From: Methylosinus trichosporium OB3b
GTDB lineage: Bacteria; Pseudomonadota; Alphaproteobacteria; Rhizobiales; Beijerinckiaceae
Direction: 5' to 3'
DNA: 64,000 nt
Assembly: GCF_002752655.1 (NCBI RefSeq)
Contig: NZ_CP023737.1
Span: 1,992,001 to 2,056,000, forward strand
How positions within the stretch are numbered: position 1 is the stretch's first letter; every line of letters begins with the position of its first letter. Shown in pieces: positions 7,101-15,638 of the stretch. The translations under genes were made by a program, and so were the position numbers. The notes below the pieces were generated by a model that was not told the DNA's origin, did not search any database, and saw only the letters and a program-made list of their open reading frames with translations.

Positions 7101-10065
7101 CGCCGAGCGCTTCGCCGTTCCCGGACATCGCAAGATCATCCGCATCGGCGGCGCCCGGCCGATCGATCGTCTCTATGGCGATGATCCCGAGCGCCTGCGA
7201 AAGGGCCTCGCGCCCTTCGAGGCGGTGATCGCGCTCAGTCCTTCCCTGCTGCGTCGCGTGTCGGAAGTCCACCCCAATGCGGTTCTGATCCCCAACGGGC
7301 TCGATCTCGACCTCTGGAAGCCGGCGGCGCGCGAAGCGGATCGCCCCTTCACGGCGGGCGTCGCGGCGAGCGCGAAGTCGAACGCCGAACGAGACGTGAA
7401 AGGCATCGACATCGCTATCGCCGCGGCGGAACGAGCCGGCGTCGCGCTGCTGCGCACGCACAAGGGCCCCGATCAGATCCCGCATGATCGCATGATCGAG
7501 GATTTCTACTCGAAGATCGACGTGCTGCTGCATCCTGTCGCGCCGGGGCGAGAGGGGTCGTCGAACGTCATCATGGAAGCGCTCGCCATGGGAGTTCCGG
7601 TCATCACGACCGCCTCGGCGGGCTTCCACGGCGAGCTTCTCCAGGACGGCGTCGACGCCTTCATCCGATCGAGGGACGTCGCCGAGATCGCAGAGGCCAT
7701 CCTCGCTCTGCGCGATCATGCCGATCTCGCGGAGCGGGTCCGCGACAATGCGCGGCGCTTCGCGCTCGAGCATCACGACATCGGCAAGATCGCAGAGCGT
7801 TACGAGGCCGTGTTCCGCGACGCGCTGGTCCGCGGCGGAGCGCAGCCCTCTCCGCGCGTCGGCTTCTTTCCTTTCTGGAAGCCGACGCCCGCTTTCGCTT
7901 CCTCTCGCTTGCGCAGCGACTTTCCGGCCGCTTTGCTCGAGCAGGCGCCGACCCCGCTCGCCATTTCCAGCGAAGGCTCGACCGATGTCGATGTCGCGCT
8001 GGTGGTGCAGTCGGCCGAGGACCCGCTCTACGCCGCTTTGTCCGAGAATCCGCGAATATTCGTGGTCTACGACGTATGCGACCGCTATTTCGAGAATCCG
8101 AAAGTGTTCAAGACGCCGTCCGGCGAGGTCAATTCGCTGGAACGTTTCAACGAGCTGATCGCCCGCGCCAATGTCGTCATCGCGCCCACCGTCGAGCTGA
8201 AAGCCGAGCTCGCCCGGCGCTTCCCTCGCAAGCCCGTCTATCTCGTTCCGGAGATGATCGACTATAGCCGCGGCTTCCGGGACGCTTCGCCCGTCGAGCC
8301 GAAGCGCGTGATCTGGTTCGGCTCTCCGCAGCGCGGAAACTTCGATTCGGCGCGCTGGCTCCTCGACTCCCTGACGACGCGGCTGGGCTATGAGCCTCGG
8401 ATCGTGTCGCGCAAGAGCTATTTCTCGCGCATGCCCGAACATGCGCCGCATGTCGTCGACTGGTCCATCGACACATTTCTCGGAGAGCTCCAGGCCGCCT
8501 CGATCTGCGTCGTCTCACATGCGGAAGAGGAGAAGACCAAGAGTCCGAACCGTTTCATCACCGCCGTGGCGCATGGCGTGCCCACTGTCGTGTCGAGCTC
8601 GAGGCCGTCGGCGCAGCTTCTGCGTCGGGCCGGCTGCGAATGGGCGATCGTCTCCAATGAGGAAGAGCTCGATGTGGCGGCGCGCCGTCTGGAAAATCCC
8701 GACGAGCGTCGACAATATCTCCAGAAGGTGCAGGCGGCCATCGAGGCCGAGCATGGAAACGCCGCCGTTCGCGGAGCCTATCTGCAGCTGTTCCTGAACC
8801 GGGTCCACGACACAGGCCGCGCCGAGCGCCGCCGGGTCGCTTATGTGACGCACAATCTCAACTACGGCGAGGGCGCTCCCAAAAGCCTATTCGAGCTGGC
8901 CGTCGGCCTGCGTGACCACGCGAATATCGAGCCTTTCGTCTATTGCGCGGCGCCGGGCGACCTCGCAAGCTCCTACGCCGAAGCGGAGGTCGCTCTGCAC
9001 ACATTCACCGACGAGGCCCGGCCGCCCATGCGGGTGCTGAATCAGAGCTTCGAGGCCGTGCGCCGCGACTTCATATCCTTTCTGCGCGACAACCAGATCG
9101 ACTATGTCGTGGCGAACACCATCAAATCCGCGCCATTCGTCACTTTCGCGGATGAAGAGGACATCCCCGCGTCGATCATCATTCGCGAAAGCTTCGAAAA
9201 AGCCAATCGCTTCAACTATTATCTGCCGCCTGTGCAAGAGGCCGCGGAGCGCGCGTTGCTGTGCGCCCGCAGCGTCGTCTTCGTCTCGGCGAACACGATG
9301 CGATATTGGGCGGACCAACCCATGACGCCGGACATTCGGTTGATCAAAAACGGCGTCAATGTCGCTCCGTTCGAGGCCGCGCTCGCTCTCGACAAGGCCG
9401 AGGCTCGGCAGCGTCTCGGCATCGAGGCCGACCTCCTCGCCGTCTGCGTCGGCACGATCAATGAACGCAAGGGGCAGCTCGAGCTCGCGAGATGGTATCA
9501 AACATTGCCGAGCCATATCCGTGAACGCTTGACGATCATGTTCGTCGGCGCGACGGAAGGCGGCGGCCTGGACCGCTTCCGAGCCGAATATGACGCTCTG
9601 CCGCCTGAAATAAGAAAGAAGCTGCTCATCGTTTCGACGACGCCCGACATCGGTCTCTATTATCGCGCGAGCGATCTCTTCCTGATGAACTCGTCGCAGG
9701 AGAGTTATCCACGTTCGACCATGGAAGCCTTGCTGTTCGGCTTGCCCGTCATATCGACGCCCGTCTTCGGCGTTCTCGAGCAGGTGGTCAACGGCGAGAA
9801 CGGCATGATCTTTCCTTTCGAGGACATGATCGCATGGCGACAGGCCATCGAACGTCTGGTCGCCGATCCGAGGCTCCTCGCCGAAATGTCGGAGAACGCC
9901 GCGTCTTCGTTCTGGAAGCTGACGACATATGCGGAGATGCTCAACGACTATCGTTCAGTGGTCGCGCCTCTGGTCCCGTCGGCCGCGGATGCGGCGCCAG
10001 CGTCGAGCGATGCGGTCGAAGCGGATGCGGTCGTCGAGCCTGTCGAGATGGCGCCGGTCTCGTGA
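4165..10065 (+). CDS. Giant multidomain protein with three GT-B glycosyltransferase modules and LFDxxWY repeats
   Basis: This protein of about 1,966 residues (GTG start at 4165, G-rich ribosome site before it; longer starts are possible) is built as follows. Residues about 250-390 look like a beta-sandwich, carbohydrate-binding-type domain. A short coiled coil lies near 555-600 (EAAARRTASELELLRG). Seven repeats of about 37 residues with the pattern P-x-PLFDxxWY...HYLxxG follow at about 640-895. Three consecutive GT4-like modules come next: about 930-1226 (with GREGSSNVIMEALAMGVPVI), 1231-1551, and 1555-1932 (with SSQESYPRSTMEALLFGLPVI). The E-x7-E motifs in modules 1 and 3 are those that bind the donor nucleotide in GT4 enzymes. 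There is no signal peptide, so it should act in the cytoplasm on a surface polysaccharide. Residues near 200-242 look frame-shifted (see findings). Confidence 0.85.
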   Translation: MLTPVSRDRKSYFRILWQLPDFQAILASISPETTAWLELNVSSWEPASQPPAWIGLVSTIAGSAKYNLVTRIWQASSTSPELAGPFRFGVAGGVTGDSFALCAHVETLDAPLLISHPRLRKLEETTRIVTPPALVGDRLSSEAAGKLDEASPDAIDGESLAREAAARAHDPDHFDFSDIRVSADGTISHRRVEFFCDAALRDLRRRRQTREAEPATSKGRRISTCCGPPTRVRAGGSSSRSRKRVLGVNFRPQWSIEGEDTFYIRVIDAESEEPSVTARFFDPATGRHVPIEPMRNYVFSLLMSAHRCAGEVQISILDKFGGISSFHTKSVDRQMKGGTDRAFYSELRIPFVTPADACWLSISVVKSRRDPTIVSATIDSFLFFADPVLTHEEREQLPARVSLAMLTSLRQNAGYSAKQFEIAGAAPEGAFDLLLAEPRALTIAKGLMRPRTLPVTVASLSLFDSLVQAAGTLDGAVEAPSLIAFVDGRESCKLEVQLTDKTFFARGKLKPRHRDGRRHLLDVRCETSREVLAARRVSIDLPEDGGVWGKQAADAEAAARRTASELELLRGQAQDAKRALGAASGLHERIAQLAPIVNALAADFGLMERAGLSTRAADVRSSAKKRSGASPEEALLVASPLFDEAWYAKMYMSRDKSGLSPAAHYLERGVAERLFPHPLFDAEWYRERYMSTKSAEPPFVHFLREGVKREYVAHPLFDPAWFARRYQRKGLVDCMIFFQKFAFECGLDPHPLFDSKWYGETYPKTFREGRIGVHDYMETGAQRGRWPNPLFDPAYYVRTYKEQIEPGTNPLAHFIEQGSDDGLNPNPLFSSAWYRAVNPGVAAENWIPLAHYLHVGGKLGLDPNLSFSTKSYLAENPDLDLAKESALAHALRKRSGRGESTLSTETRPQWKKAPLASSERQSRRDVALPSVNWVIGPPDNIQWAYGNNAKRFIENMPRWSHAVSGSAAADIVLYFDVIVAERFAVPGHRKIIRIGGARPIDRLYGDDPERLRKGLAPFEAVIALSPSLLRRVSEVHPNAVLIPNGLDLDLWKPAAREADRPFTAGVAASAKSNAERDVKGIDIAIAAAERAGVALLRTHKGPDQIPHDRMIEDFYSKIDVLLHPVAPGREGSSNVIMEALAMGVPVITTASAGFHGELLQDGVDAFIRSRDVAEIAEAILALRDHADLAERVRDNARRFALEHHDIGKIAERYEAVFRDALVRGGAQPSPRVGFFPFWKPTPAFASSRLRSDFPAALLEQAPTPLAISSEGSTDVDVALVVQSAEDPLYAALSENPRIFVVYDVCDRYFENPKVFKTPSGEVNSLERFNELIARANVVIAPTVELKAELARRFPRKPVYLVPEMIDYSRGFRDASPVEPKRVIWFGSPQRGNFDSARWLLDSLTTRLGYEPRIVSRKSYFSRMPEHAPHVVDWSIDTFLGELQAASICVVSHAEEEKTKSPNRFITAVAHGVPTVVSSSRPSAQLLRRAGCEWAIVSNEEELDVAARRLENPDERRQYLQKVQAAIEAEHGNAAVRGAYLQLFLNRVHDTGRAERRRVAYVTHNLNYGEGAPKSLFELAVGLRDHANIEPFVYCAAPGDLASSYAEAEVALHTFTDEARPPMRVLNQSFEAVRRDFISFLRDNQIDYVVANTIKSAPFVTFADEEDIPASIIIRESFEKANRFNYYLPPVQEAAERALLCARSVVFVSANTMRYWADQPMTPDIRLIKNGVNVAPFEAALALDKAEARQRLGIEADLLAVCVGTINERKGQLELARWYQTLPSHIRERLTIMFVGATEGGGLDRFRAEYDALPPEIRKKLLIVSTTPDIGLYYRASDLFLMNSSQESYPRSTMEALLFGLPVISTPVFGVLEQVVNGENGMIFPFEDMIAWRQAIERLVADPRLLAEMSENAASSFWKLTTYAEMLNDYRSVVAPLVPSAADAAPASSDAVEADAVVEPVEMAPVS

Positions 10066-10093
10066 CGAGATGAGCGCTCTCCGCACGGGCGCG

Positions 10094-10123
10094 CGCTCAC
10101 CCGCCGCATGGTTCGGGTGAGCG
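10094..10123. terminator. Hairpin between convergent genes, candidate bidirectional terminator
   Basis: A 10-base-pair perfect stem (CGCTCACCCG paired with CGGGTGAGCG) with a 10-base loop sits between the stop of the giant glycosyltransferase and the stop of the convergent sulfotransferase gene. There is no T-run on either side, so it may act with Rho or simply protect RNA ends. Confidence 0.5.
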
Positions 10124-10144
10124 AAACACAGAAGACCGCACGGA

Positions 10145-12148
10145 TCATGACGCGTCGGCGCGCCCCAGCCTTTCCAAGGCGCGCCAACGCATCCTCGCCT
10201 CGTGCTGAAGCTTCTTCAAATCGAGCGCGGGCGCGCGTAGCCAACCATAGACCTCGCGGGTGACCGCTAGGATCGGCTCTCTTTCGTCCGGCTTGTTATG
10301 GCGCAGCTCGCCGATGACCGAGCTTTCGACGATATCTGTCACCGCGGCCGGCGAGACGCCGAATGCGCGCGCGATCTCCGCGATCTGCTCTCGCGGCGAC
10401 GAAAACCACCTTTCGTAATGAACGACCGCAGCAATCTGTGGCCCGAGATGTCGTAGAGCATTCAGATAATGCTCGACCCACAACAGCTCGCCCATTTCCA
10501 GAGGCAGACTATTGCGCGCGTGAAGGGAGGCCGCGACCGCGCGCGGATCACGCACGGCGAGCACCCAGAGCGGCGATATATCGAGCTCGGCGAGCAATCG
10601 AAGCCATATGGGCAGCAAAGACGCCGAGCGGGGGTCCTTGAACGCCCATCTCCCGCCATTGTCGCGAAGCTGCGCGGCGACGGTCGCTTTCAAGCGCCCT
10701 ATGGTCGCATTCGCTTCCGCGCCGAGAGAACCAGCGTCCAGAGCCTCGCGCACGCTCCATGAACTGTCCCAGCTCGCGCCGAGCTCAGCGAGCAGCGTCT
10801 CATGCAGGCGATTGATTTCGGCGTGCTCATAATAGCCGTCTTGATTGTACAATCCCGCGTGCAGCAATGGTCCGCCGAGTGAAAACCCCAATCGGCCGAC
10901 GATTTTGGCGCAGAGCGACGTTCCGCCCCGATGCATGCCGAGGACAATGGCGACACGTTTGTCCGCGCCGTCTTCCGTCGCCGTCAGCTTCCAATCCGCG
11001 TTCCGCAGCGCGTCGATCGAGCGCGCCGCTTTCGCTCGATTCTCAGTCAAGCTCAGGATCTCGGTCGAGTCCCGCAGCAACCAGCGCGACCGTGAAAACC
11101 GTCGCGACGCGTCCTCGAGCAGCCTCTGCGCCTCGCTCAGACGATTGCGGTTGCGCAAACAGCTCACGGCGAGCTGATAGCCGGTCTCCTCGGCGGGAAA
11201 CCGGGCGCGCAGCTCCGCCGCTATGCTCAGCGCCGCGTCGACATCCCCGCGCGCCCTGGCGTTGGACGCCAGCAGAGACAGTGGCCAGGAGTCGTTCGCG
11301 AATTGGGAGAGGGCCGCGCCGGCGATCAGATCCGCCTCGTCGAGCTTGCGCAAGGCGCGCGCGGCCGCGACGCCGATGCGATAGCCGACGTCCTTTTTCG
11401 GAAAACGAGTCCGCAGTTCGGAGGCGAGCTTGCGCGTTCGTTCCCAATCGCCGCTCGCATGCGCGATCCATGCCCGCTCGATCGCTATCCACCGCGGCTC
11501 GGAAAATCGCACGGCAGCCGCGTCGAGTATGGACTCCGCCTCGTCCAAGAGAAGCAGCGACCGAGCGATTTTCGATCCGATTTCATAGCCGCCGCGGTCT
11601 TCGGGAAAACGGCTGCGCAGCTCGGCCGCCAGCCGCAATGTCTCTTCCGCATTTCCGCGCGCTTGCGCGTTGCTCGTCCGCTCGAGCAGCGGCCAGGCTC
11701 GATCCGGGAACCGACTGGCCGCCTCTGCAGCGATCGCGTCGGCCTCCTCGAATCGCCGCAGCGATCGCGCCGCCGAAAGCTCGACCCGGTAAGCTTTGCC
11801 CTGGTCGGGAAATTGCGCTCGCGCGTCGCGAGCCAATTGCATCGCGGTGACGAAATCGCCGACGGCCTGGGTGATCGCGGCCCTTTCGATCAACAGCCAA
11901 GGCTGGCCCGAAAATCGTTCCTCGGCCTCGGCCAAGACCGCCATCGCCTCATCGAAGCGTCTCAATTCACGCAGGGCGACCGCGCCGATCTCATATCCGG
12001 CGCGCGATGCGACGAAGCATCGTCTCAGCTCGGCGGCGGCTTGGGCGGCGGCGGACCAGTCTTTGCCTCTGGCGGTCTTTGCGCGCTTGACGAGTTCCGC
12101 TTCTAAACCCGGGGCGCCCATATCCGTTCCGCTGTCGCGGGCGGGCAT
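10145..12148 (-). CDS. TPR-repeat protein with C-terminal sulfotransferase domain
   Basis: This 667-residue protein has two halves. Residues about 15-380 are a chain of TPR-like helical pairs with recurring ELRxRFPxxxxGYxIG and LIERAxIAxAxGD patterns. Residues about 395-640 form a P-loop sulfotransferase: [14 protein letters not shown] is the 5'-phosphosulfate-binding loop, [10 protein letters not shown] follows, and [11 protein letters not shown] is the 3'-phosphate-binding motif of PAPS-dependent enzymes. It is expected to sulfate a sugar or peptide acceptor, with the TPR part holding the partner. It converges on the giant glycosyltransferase and faces the epimerase gene on its other side, so a sulfated extracellular glycan is a reasonable product. 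The ATG at 12148 is used; an in-frame ATG at 12121 is an alternative. No signal peptide or membrane helix is seen. Confidence 0.85.
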   Translation of the reverse strand: MPARDSGTDMGAPGLEAELVKRAKTARGKDWSAAAQAAAELRRCFVASRAGYEIGAVALRELRRFDEAMAVLAEAEERFSGQPWLLIERAAITQAVGDFVTAMQLARDARAQFPDQGKAYRVELSAARSLRRFEEADAIAAEAASRFPDRAWPLLERTSNAQARGNAEETLRLAAELRSRFPEDRGGYEIGSKIARSLLLLDEAESILDAAAVRFSEPRWIAIERAWIAHASGDWERTRKLASELRTRFPKKDVGYRIGVAAARALRKLDEADLIAGAALSQFANDSWPLSLLASNARARGDVDAALSIAAELRARFPAEETGYQLAVSCLRNRNRLSEAQRLLEDASRRFSRSRWLLRDSTEILSLTENRAKAARSIDALRNADWKLTATEDGADKRVAIVLGMHRGGTSLCAKIVGRLGFSLGGPLLHAGLYNQDGYYEHAEINRLHETLLAELGASWDSSWSVREALDAGSLGAEANATIGRLKATVAAQLRDNGGRWAFKDPRSASLLPIWLRLLAELDISPLWVLAVRDPRAVAASLHARNSLPLEMGELLWVEHYLNALRHLGPQIAAVVHYERWFSSPREQIAEIARAFGVSPAAVTDIVESSVIGELRHNKPDEREPILAVTREVYGWLRAPALDLKKLQHEARMRWRALERLGRADAS

Positions 12149-12517
12149 GAACGCCGCTTCATGCGCGCTTCAACACCCGCGGTCCACTGCGGCCGCATTT
12201 GCAGAACGCAGCCCGATGCTTGTCACGATTACAGATTTCCCCGACTCCCCGCAAGCCTGCCGAATGCTCCGGAGAGTCGGACGGGTCGGGTCGTCGGCCC
12301 CCGGCGCCGCGATTTCACCGACGCCGACGCCGACGCCGACGGCGCGTCTCTATCTCTCGAGGTGTTTGGTCATGAGGGGGCACCTGATATAATTCTCCGC
12401 ACCGAGGCCGTCCGTCGTGACGCGCTGCTCGACCGCAAGACTCGACCGAGACATTCGACCGAGCGCGCATGCGGATATGACCGGGCCCCGAGGCGCGGTC
12501 GGCGACGGAGAGGGCGG
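12149..12517. other. Divergent promoter region with a hexanucleotide repeat
   Basis: This 369-base spacer separates the divergently transcribed sulfotransferase and epimerase genes. It contains three perfect tandem copies plus one imperfect copy of ACGCCG at 12321-12344. Promoters for both genes should lie here, but I cannot point to clear -35/-10 boxes. Confidence 0.4.
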
Positions 12518-13540
12518 ATGAAAGTTCTGGTGACGGGAGTGGCCGGCTTCATAGGATTCCATTGCGCAGCATTTCTGCTGGAACGGGGCGACGAGGTCGT
12601 CGGGATCGACAATATCAACGACTATTATGACACGTCGCTCAAGCTCTCTCGCCTCGAGCTGCTGACGCCCTACCCGAACTTCCGCTTTCTGAAACTCGAT
12701 TTTGCCGACCGCGCGGCTATAAAGGAGCTGTTCGCGACGAACCGATTCGATCGCGTCTGCCATCTCGGCGCTCAAGCGGGCGTGCGCTACTCGCTGGAGA
12801 ATCCCGCCGCTTACGTCGACTCCAATCTGGTGGGCTTCGGCAATATTCTCGAGGGATGCCGCCATGGCGAGGTCCCGCATCTCACCTATGCGTCATCCAG
12901 CTCGGTGTATGGCGCGAATACGAGGACGCCGTTCAGCGTCCGGCAGTCGGTCGACCATCCGGTGAGCCTCTATGCGGCGACGAAAAAGGCCAATGAGCTG
13001 ATGGCGCACAGCTACAGCCATCTCTATCGTCTGCCGACGACGGGCCTCCGCTTCTTCACCGTTTACGGCCCCTGGGGGCGCCCGGACATGTCGCCGCTGA
13101 TCTTCACGCGCAAGATCATCGCCGGCGAGCCCATCGACGTCTTCAACAATGGCGATCATGCGCGCGACTTCACCTATATCGACGACATCGTCGAGGGCGT
13201 GATTCGGACTGTCGACAAGATCGCCGAGCCCGATCCGGAATGGTCGAGCGACGATCCGGATCCGTCCTCCTCCTCGGCTCCCTGGCGGGTTTACAATATC
13301 GGCAATTCTCGGCCGGTGGAGCTGCTCGACTTCATCGGAGAGATCGAGAAGGCGGTCGGACGCTCCGCGATCAAGGTCATGCGGCCCAAGCAGCCGGGCG
13401 ACGTCGACCGCACCTGCGCCGATGTCTCGGCGCTCGAGGCCGCGGTGGGCTTTCAGCCGGCGACGCCGATCGACGTCGGGATCGGCAAGACCGTCGCCTG
13501 GTTCAAAAAATACTATGACATCCGCCCTGGCGCTGAATGA
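12518..13540 (+). CDS. NAD-dependent nucleotide-sugar epimerase, UDP-glucuronate 4-epimerase type
   Basis: This 340-residue short-chain dehydrogenase/reductase interconverts nucleotide sugars at C4, most likely UDP-glucuronate and UDP-galacturonate. The N-terminal Rossmann motif is VTGVAGFIG (residues 5-13), followed by [18 protein letters not shown], which is diagnostic of the bacterial UDP-GlcA 4-epimerase group. The catalytic YxxxK pair is Tyr152/Lys156 in YAATKKAN, and [14 protein letters not shown] is the substrate loop. The ATG at 12518 has GGAGAGG just upstream and gives the standard length. It would feed galacturonate units to the glycosyltransferases of this island, in keeping with the pectate-lyase-like gene 114 bases downstream. 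Confidence 0.9.
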   Translation: MKVLVTGVAGFIGFHCAAFLLERGDEVVGIDNINDYYDTSLKLSRLELLTPYPNFRFLKLDFADRAAIKELFATNRFDRVCHLGAQAGVRYSLENPAAYVDSNLVGFGNILEGCRHGEVPHLTYASSSSVYGANTRTPFSVRQSVDHPVSLYAATKKANELMAHSYSHLYRLPTTGLRFFTVYGPWGRPDMSPLIFTRKIIAGEPIDVFNNGDHARDFTYIDDIVEGVIRTVDKIAEPDPEWSSDDPDPSSSSAPWRVYNIGNSRPVELLDFIGEIEKAVGRSAIKVMRPKQPGDVDRTCADVSALEAAVGFQPATPIDVGIGKTVAWFKKYYDIRPGAE

Positions 13541-13654
13541 CTTTCACGCACGACAGAGGCGCCCGCATGATCGAACAAAGCGTCCTCGTCGCCAAACTCG
13601 ACCCGATCCAGCAAGCTGGACCGAAAGCAGGGCGCAGGGCGGAGGCCGGTGAAC

Positions 13655-15310
13655 ATGGGCAATGAGACGCGGCGCAGCAGCGCGACGAGCCGCCGCATGA
13701 TTCTCGCGAGCGCAGCGGTCGCCTTGGCGAGCAGCTGCGCCCGGTCGCTCGCGGCTCCGGCGGATCGCACGATCAATATCATTCGCGCCGAATTGACCCC
13801 TTATCAATTCGGCGCGAGAGGCGACGGCTCCGACGACACCGCCGCGTTCGGCCGCGCCGTCCTGGAAGCCGCGCGACTCGAGCGGCCGCTCATGATTCCG
13901 CGCGGCGACTTCGTCCTCACGCCTCCGGCCGCGTCGAGCTGGCAGTTTCGCAACATCCCCGAGCGAACCACGCATATCTGCGTTCCGCTCGTCTCGGGCC
14001 TGACGGTCGTCGGGCGCGGCGGCCGCATCATGACGCGCGCGCCAGCGACGCCGCTCGGCCCTCTCGCTCGGATATTCCTGTTCGGAACCGGTTTGAATCT
14101 CTCGCCCGGCGCCTTGCGGGACATTCTGTTCGACGAGGTCGAATTCGATTTCGCCGACGAGTTCAGCCCCATTCACAGCTTCACATTCGCCTTCGGCCTC
14201 ACGGGAGTCGACAATTTCGAGCAGAGAAATCTGAAGCTGCATTCCAGCGGAAAACGCGCCGGCCGCGGCCTCTTCCTCCTGAACGGCCGGGACCGCCGAC
14301 AAATCGGCTGCCGCCATAAGAACATGATCCAAGGCCATTATGTCCACTATGAATGGGGGCCCATCATTCGCGACGTGAGCTTCGAGCATTTGACCGAATG
14401 CATGGATTGGGATGGCCCCGCCTGGAAGGTCGACGCAAAAGGGCTGAGGTTCAAGAATCTCGTCCATGAGGCGCAATGCATCGATTCCGCCGGCGGGTCC
14501 GACTGGGTCATCAGCGACGTGACCGCGGAGAACACGGGAAGCGTCTTCTTCCTCTATCACAAGCTCGAAGCCTATCCGACCTTCGCGGAATGGTTTCAAA
14601 GTCCCGAGGGCTCCTTCACCAACAGATGCGTGCCAATGGAGCGAATCCTGGTCCGCAATGTGCGCGGACGCGCGGCCGGGCGGGACTACGCGCTCAAGGC
14701 CGCCGAGACGTTTCGCGTCGGGCCCAATCGCTTCAAGAAATATCCGAAAGAGATCGTCGGCGTCGCCCCGCCCAAGGACATAACGATCGAGGACGTCGAG
14801 ATCGACGGCGGTTTTGCCGCCGGGGTGAACGAATGCCGCAATCTGCAGATGCGACGGGTTCGATTGCGCAATATGGACGCGCATGACGACGCCGAGCGCG
14901 GCGCGGCTTTGTATCTGCATCAAGCGACGACGACCGCGCAGACGCTGAGAGAGAGCGAATTATCCGGCGTCGTCAGCGATGTCGAGATCACGAACAGCCG
15001 CGGCATGGGGCTTCTGGTCGACACGCCGTCCGATCTCACGCTTCGGAACTTGCGCATCGACGGCTATAATTTGAACGACGGCGCGCATACGCGCAAAGGG
15101 CTCGAGATTCGGGGGCTCGGCCGCAAGAGCGGCCTCGTCGAGCTCGCGGACGTCCATGTCGGCGGGGGCGCCGGCGCAGGGCTCACGGATATTTCGGTGC
15201 GCGGAGCGGCGGGCGTGGTGCGCGAGCGGCTGAGGATGCGCGGCTCCGTGACAGGCGACACGGCGGGCGCGCAGCCGCTCGATCTCTCGGAGGAAGGATC
15301 AGCGGAGTAA
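13655..15310 (+). CDS. Exported pectate-lyase-superfamily beta-helix protein
   Basis: This 551-residue protein starts with a basic segment containing twin arginines (TSRRMILASAAVALASS) followed by a hydrophobic stretch and an alanine-rich cleavage area, so it is exported, perhaps by Tat. The mature part opens with YQFGARGDGSDDTAAFGRAV, the conserved start of the pectate lyase 3 / polygalacturonase-like superfamily, and continues as a right-handed beta-helix with repeated short strands (ITIEDVEI, LTLRNLRI). Such proteins cut or modify uronate-containing polysaccharides in the periplasm or outside. The ATG at 13655 is preferred over a GTG at 13649 because GGAGG then has a 9-base spacer. It follows the epimerase and may trim the polymer made by this locus; a structural or transglycosylase role is also possible. 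Confidence 0.8.
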   Translation: MGNETRRSSATSRRMILASAAVALASSCARSLAAPADRTINIIRAELTPYQFGARGDGSDDTAAFGRAVLEAARLERPLMIPRGDFVLTPPAASSWQFRNIPERTTHICVPLVSGLTVVGRGGRIMTRAPATPLGPLARIFLFGTGLNLSPGALRDILFDEVEFDFADEFSPIHSFTFAFGLTGVDNFEQRNLKLHSSGKRAGRGLFLLNGRDRRQIGCRHKNMIQGHYVHYEWGPIIRDVSFEHLTECMDWDGPAWKVDAKGLRFKNLVHEAQCIDSAGGSDWVISDVTAENTGSVFFLYHKLEAYPTFAEWFQSPEGSFTNRCVPMERILVRNVRGRAAGRDYALKAAETFRVGPNRFKKYPKEIVGVAPPKDITIEDVEIDGGFAAGVNECRNLQMRRVRLRNMDAHDDAERGAALYLHQATTTAQTLRESELSGVVSDVEITNSRGMGLLVDTPSDLTLRNLRIDGYNLNDGAHTRKGLEIRGLGRKSGLVELADVHVGGGAGAGLTDISVRGAAGVVRERLRMRGSVTGDTAGAQPLDLSEEGSAE

Positions 15311-15638
15311 TAATCGAGAAGGGTCAGGAGCTGGATGGCGGAACGGACCTCAGAGGAAACTTCATATTTTTGGCGTTAAATCAAGGATAAGATCTAGTGT
15401 CGAGGCCCATGCTCGGAACCGAGCCCAAAGAAGACGCAGCCCAGGGCGGAACCCGCATCTGCTCCGCCGAACACGACGCCTCCACTCTCCAGCGACGCAG
15501 ATGACACGCCGGCGACCGACAAGGTAGAAGTGGCTCATTCAGGCGCGGCGGACCCGTGAGCTTTCAGGGAGACGCAGGCTATATCGGCTCGTTCGTGATA
15601 GCCGAAGACGCCATCGGGAAAGGTCAAGGGAGACTTGG
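15311..15638. other. Intergenic region upstream of the TPR hydrolase gene
   Basis: This 328-base spacer contains an AT-rich patch (about 15361-15395) and a small palindrome around GCTCGGAACCGAGC near 15410. I see no gene, and nothing else that can be assigned. Confidence 0.4.

Noticed and set aside
4831..8451. A 1,206-codon minus-strand open frame opposite the giant glycosyltransferase
   Set aside because: Its sequence is rich in Arg, Gly and His with no motif, and the plus strand carries clear domains. It is the antisense shadow expected in high-GC DNA.
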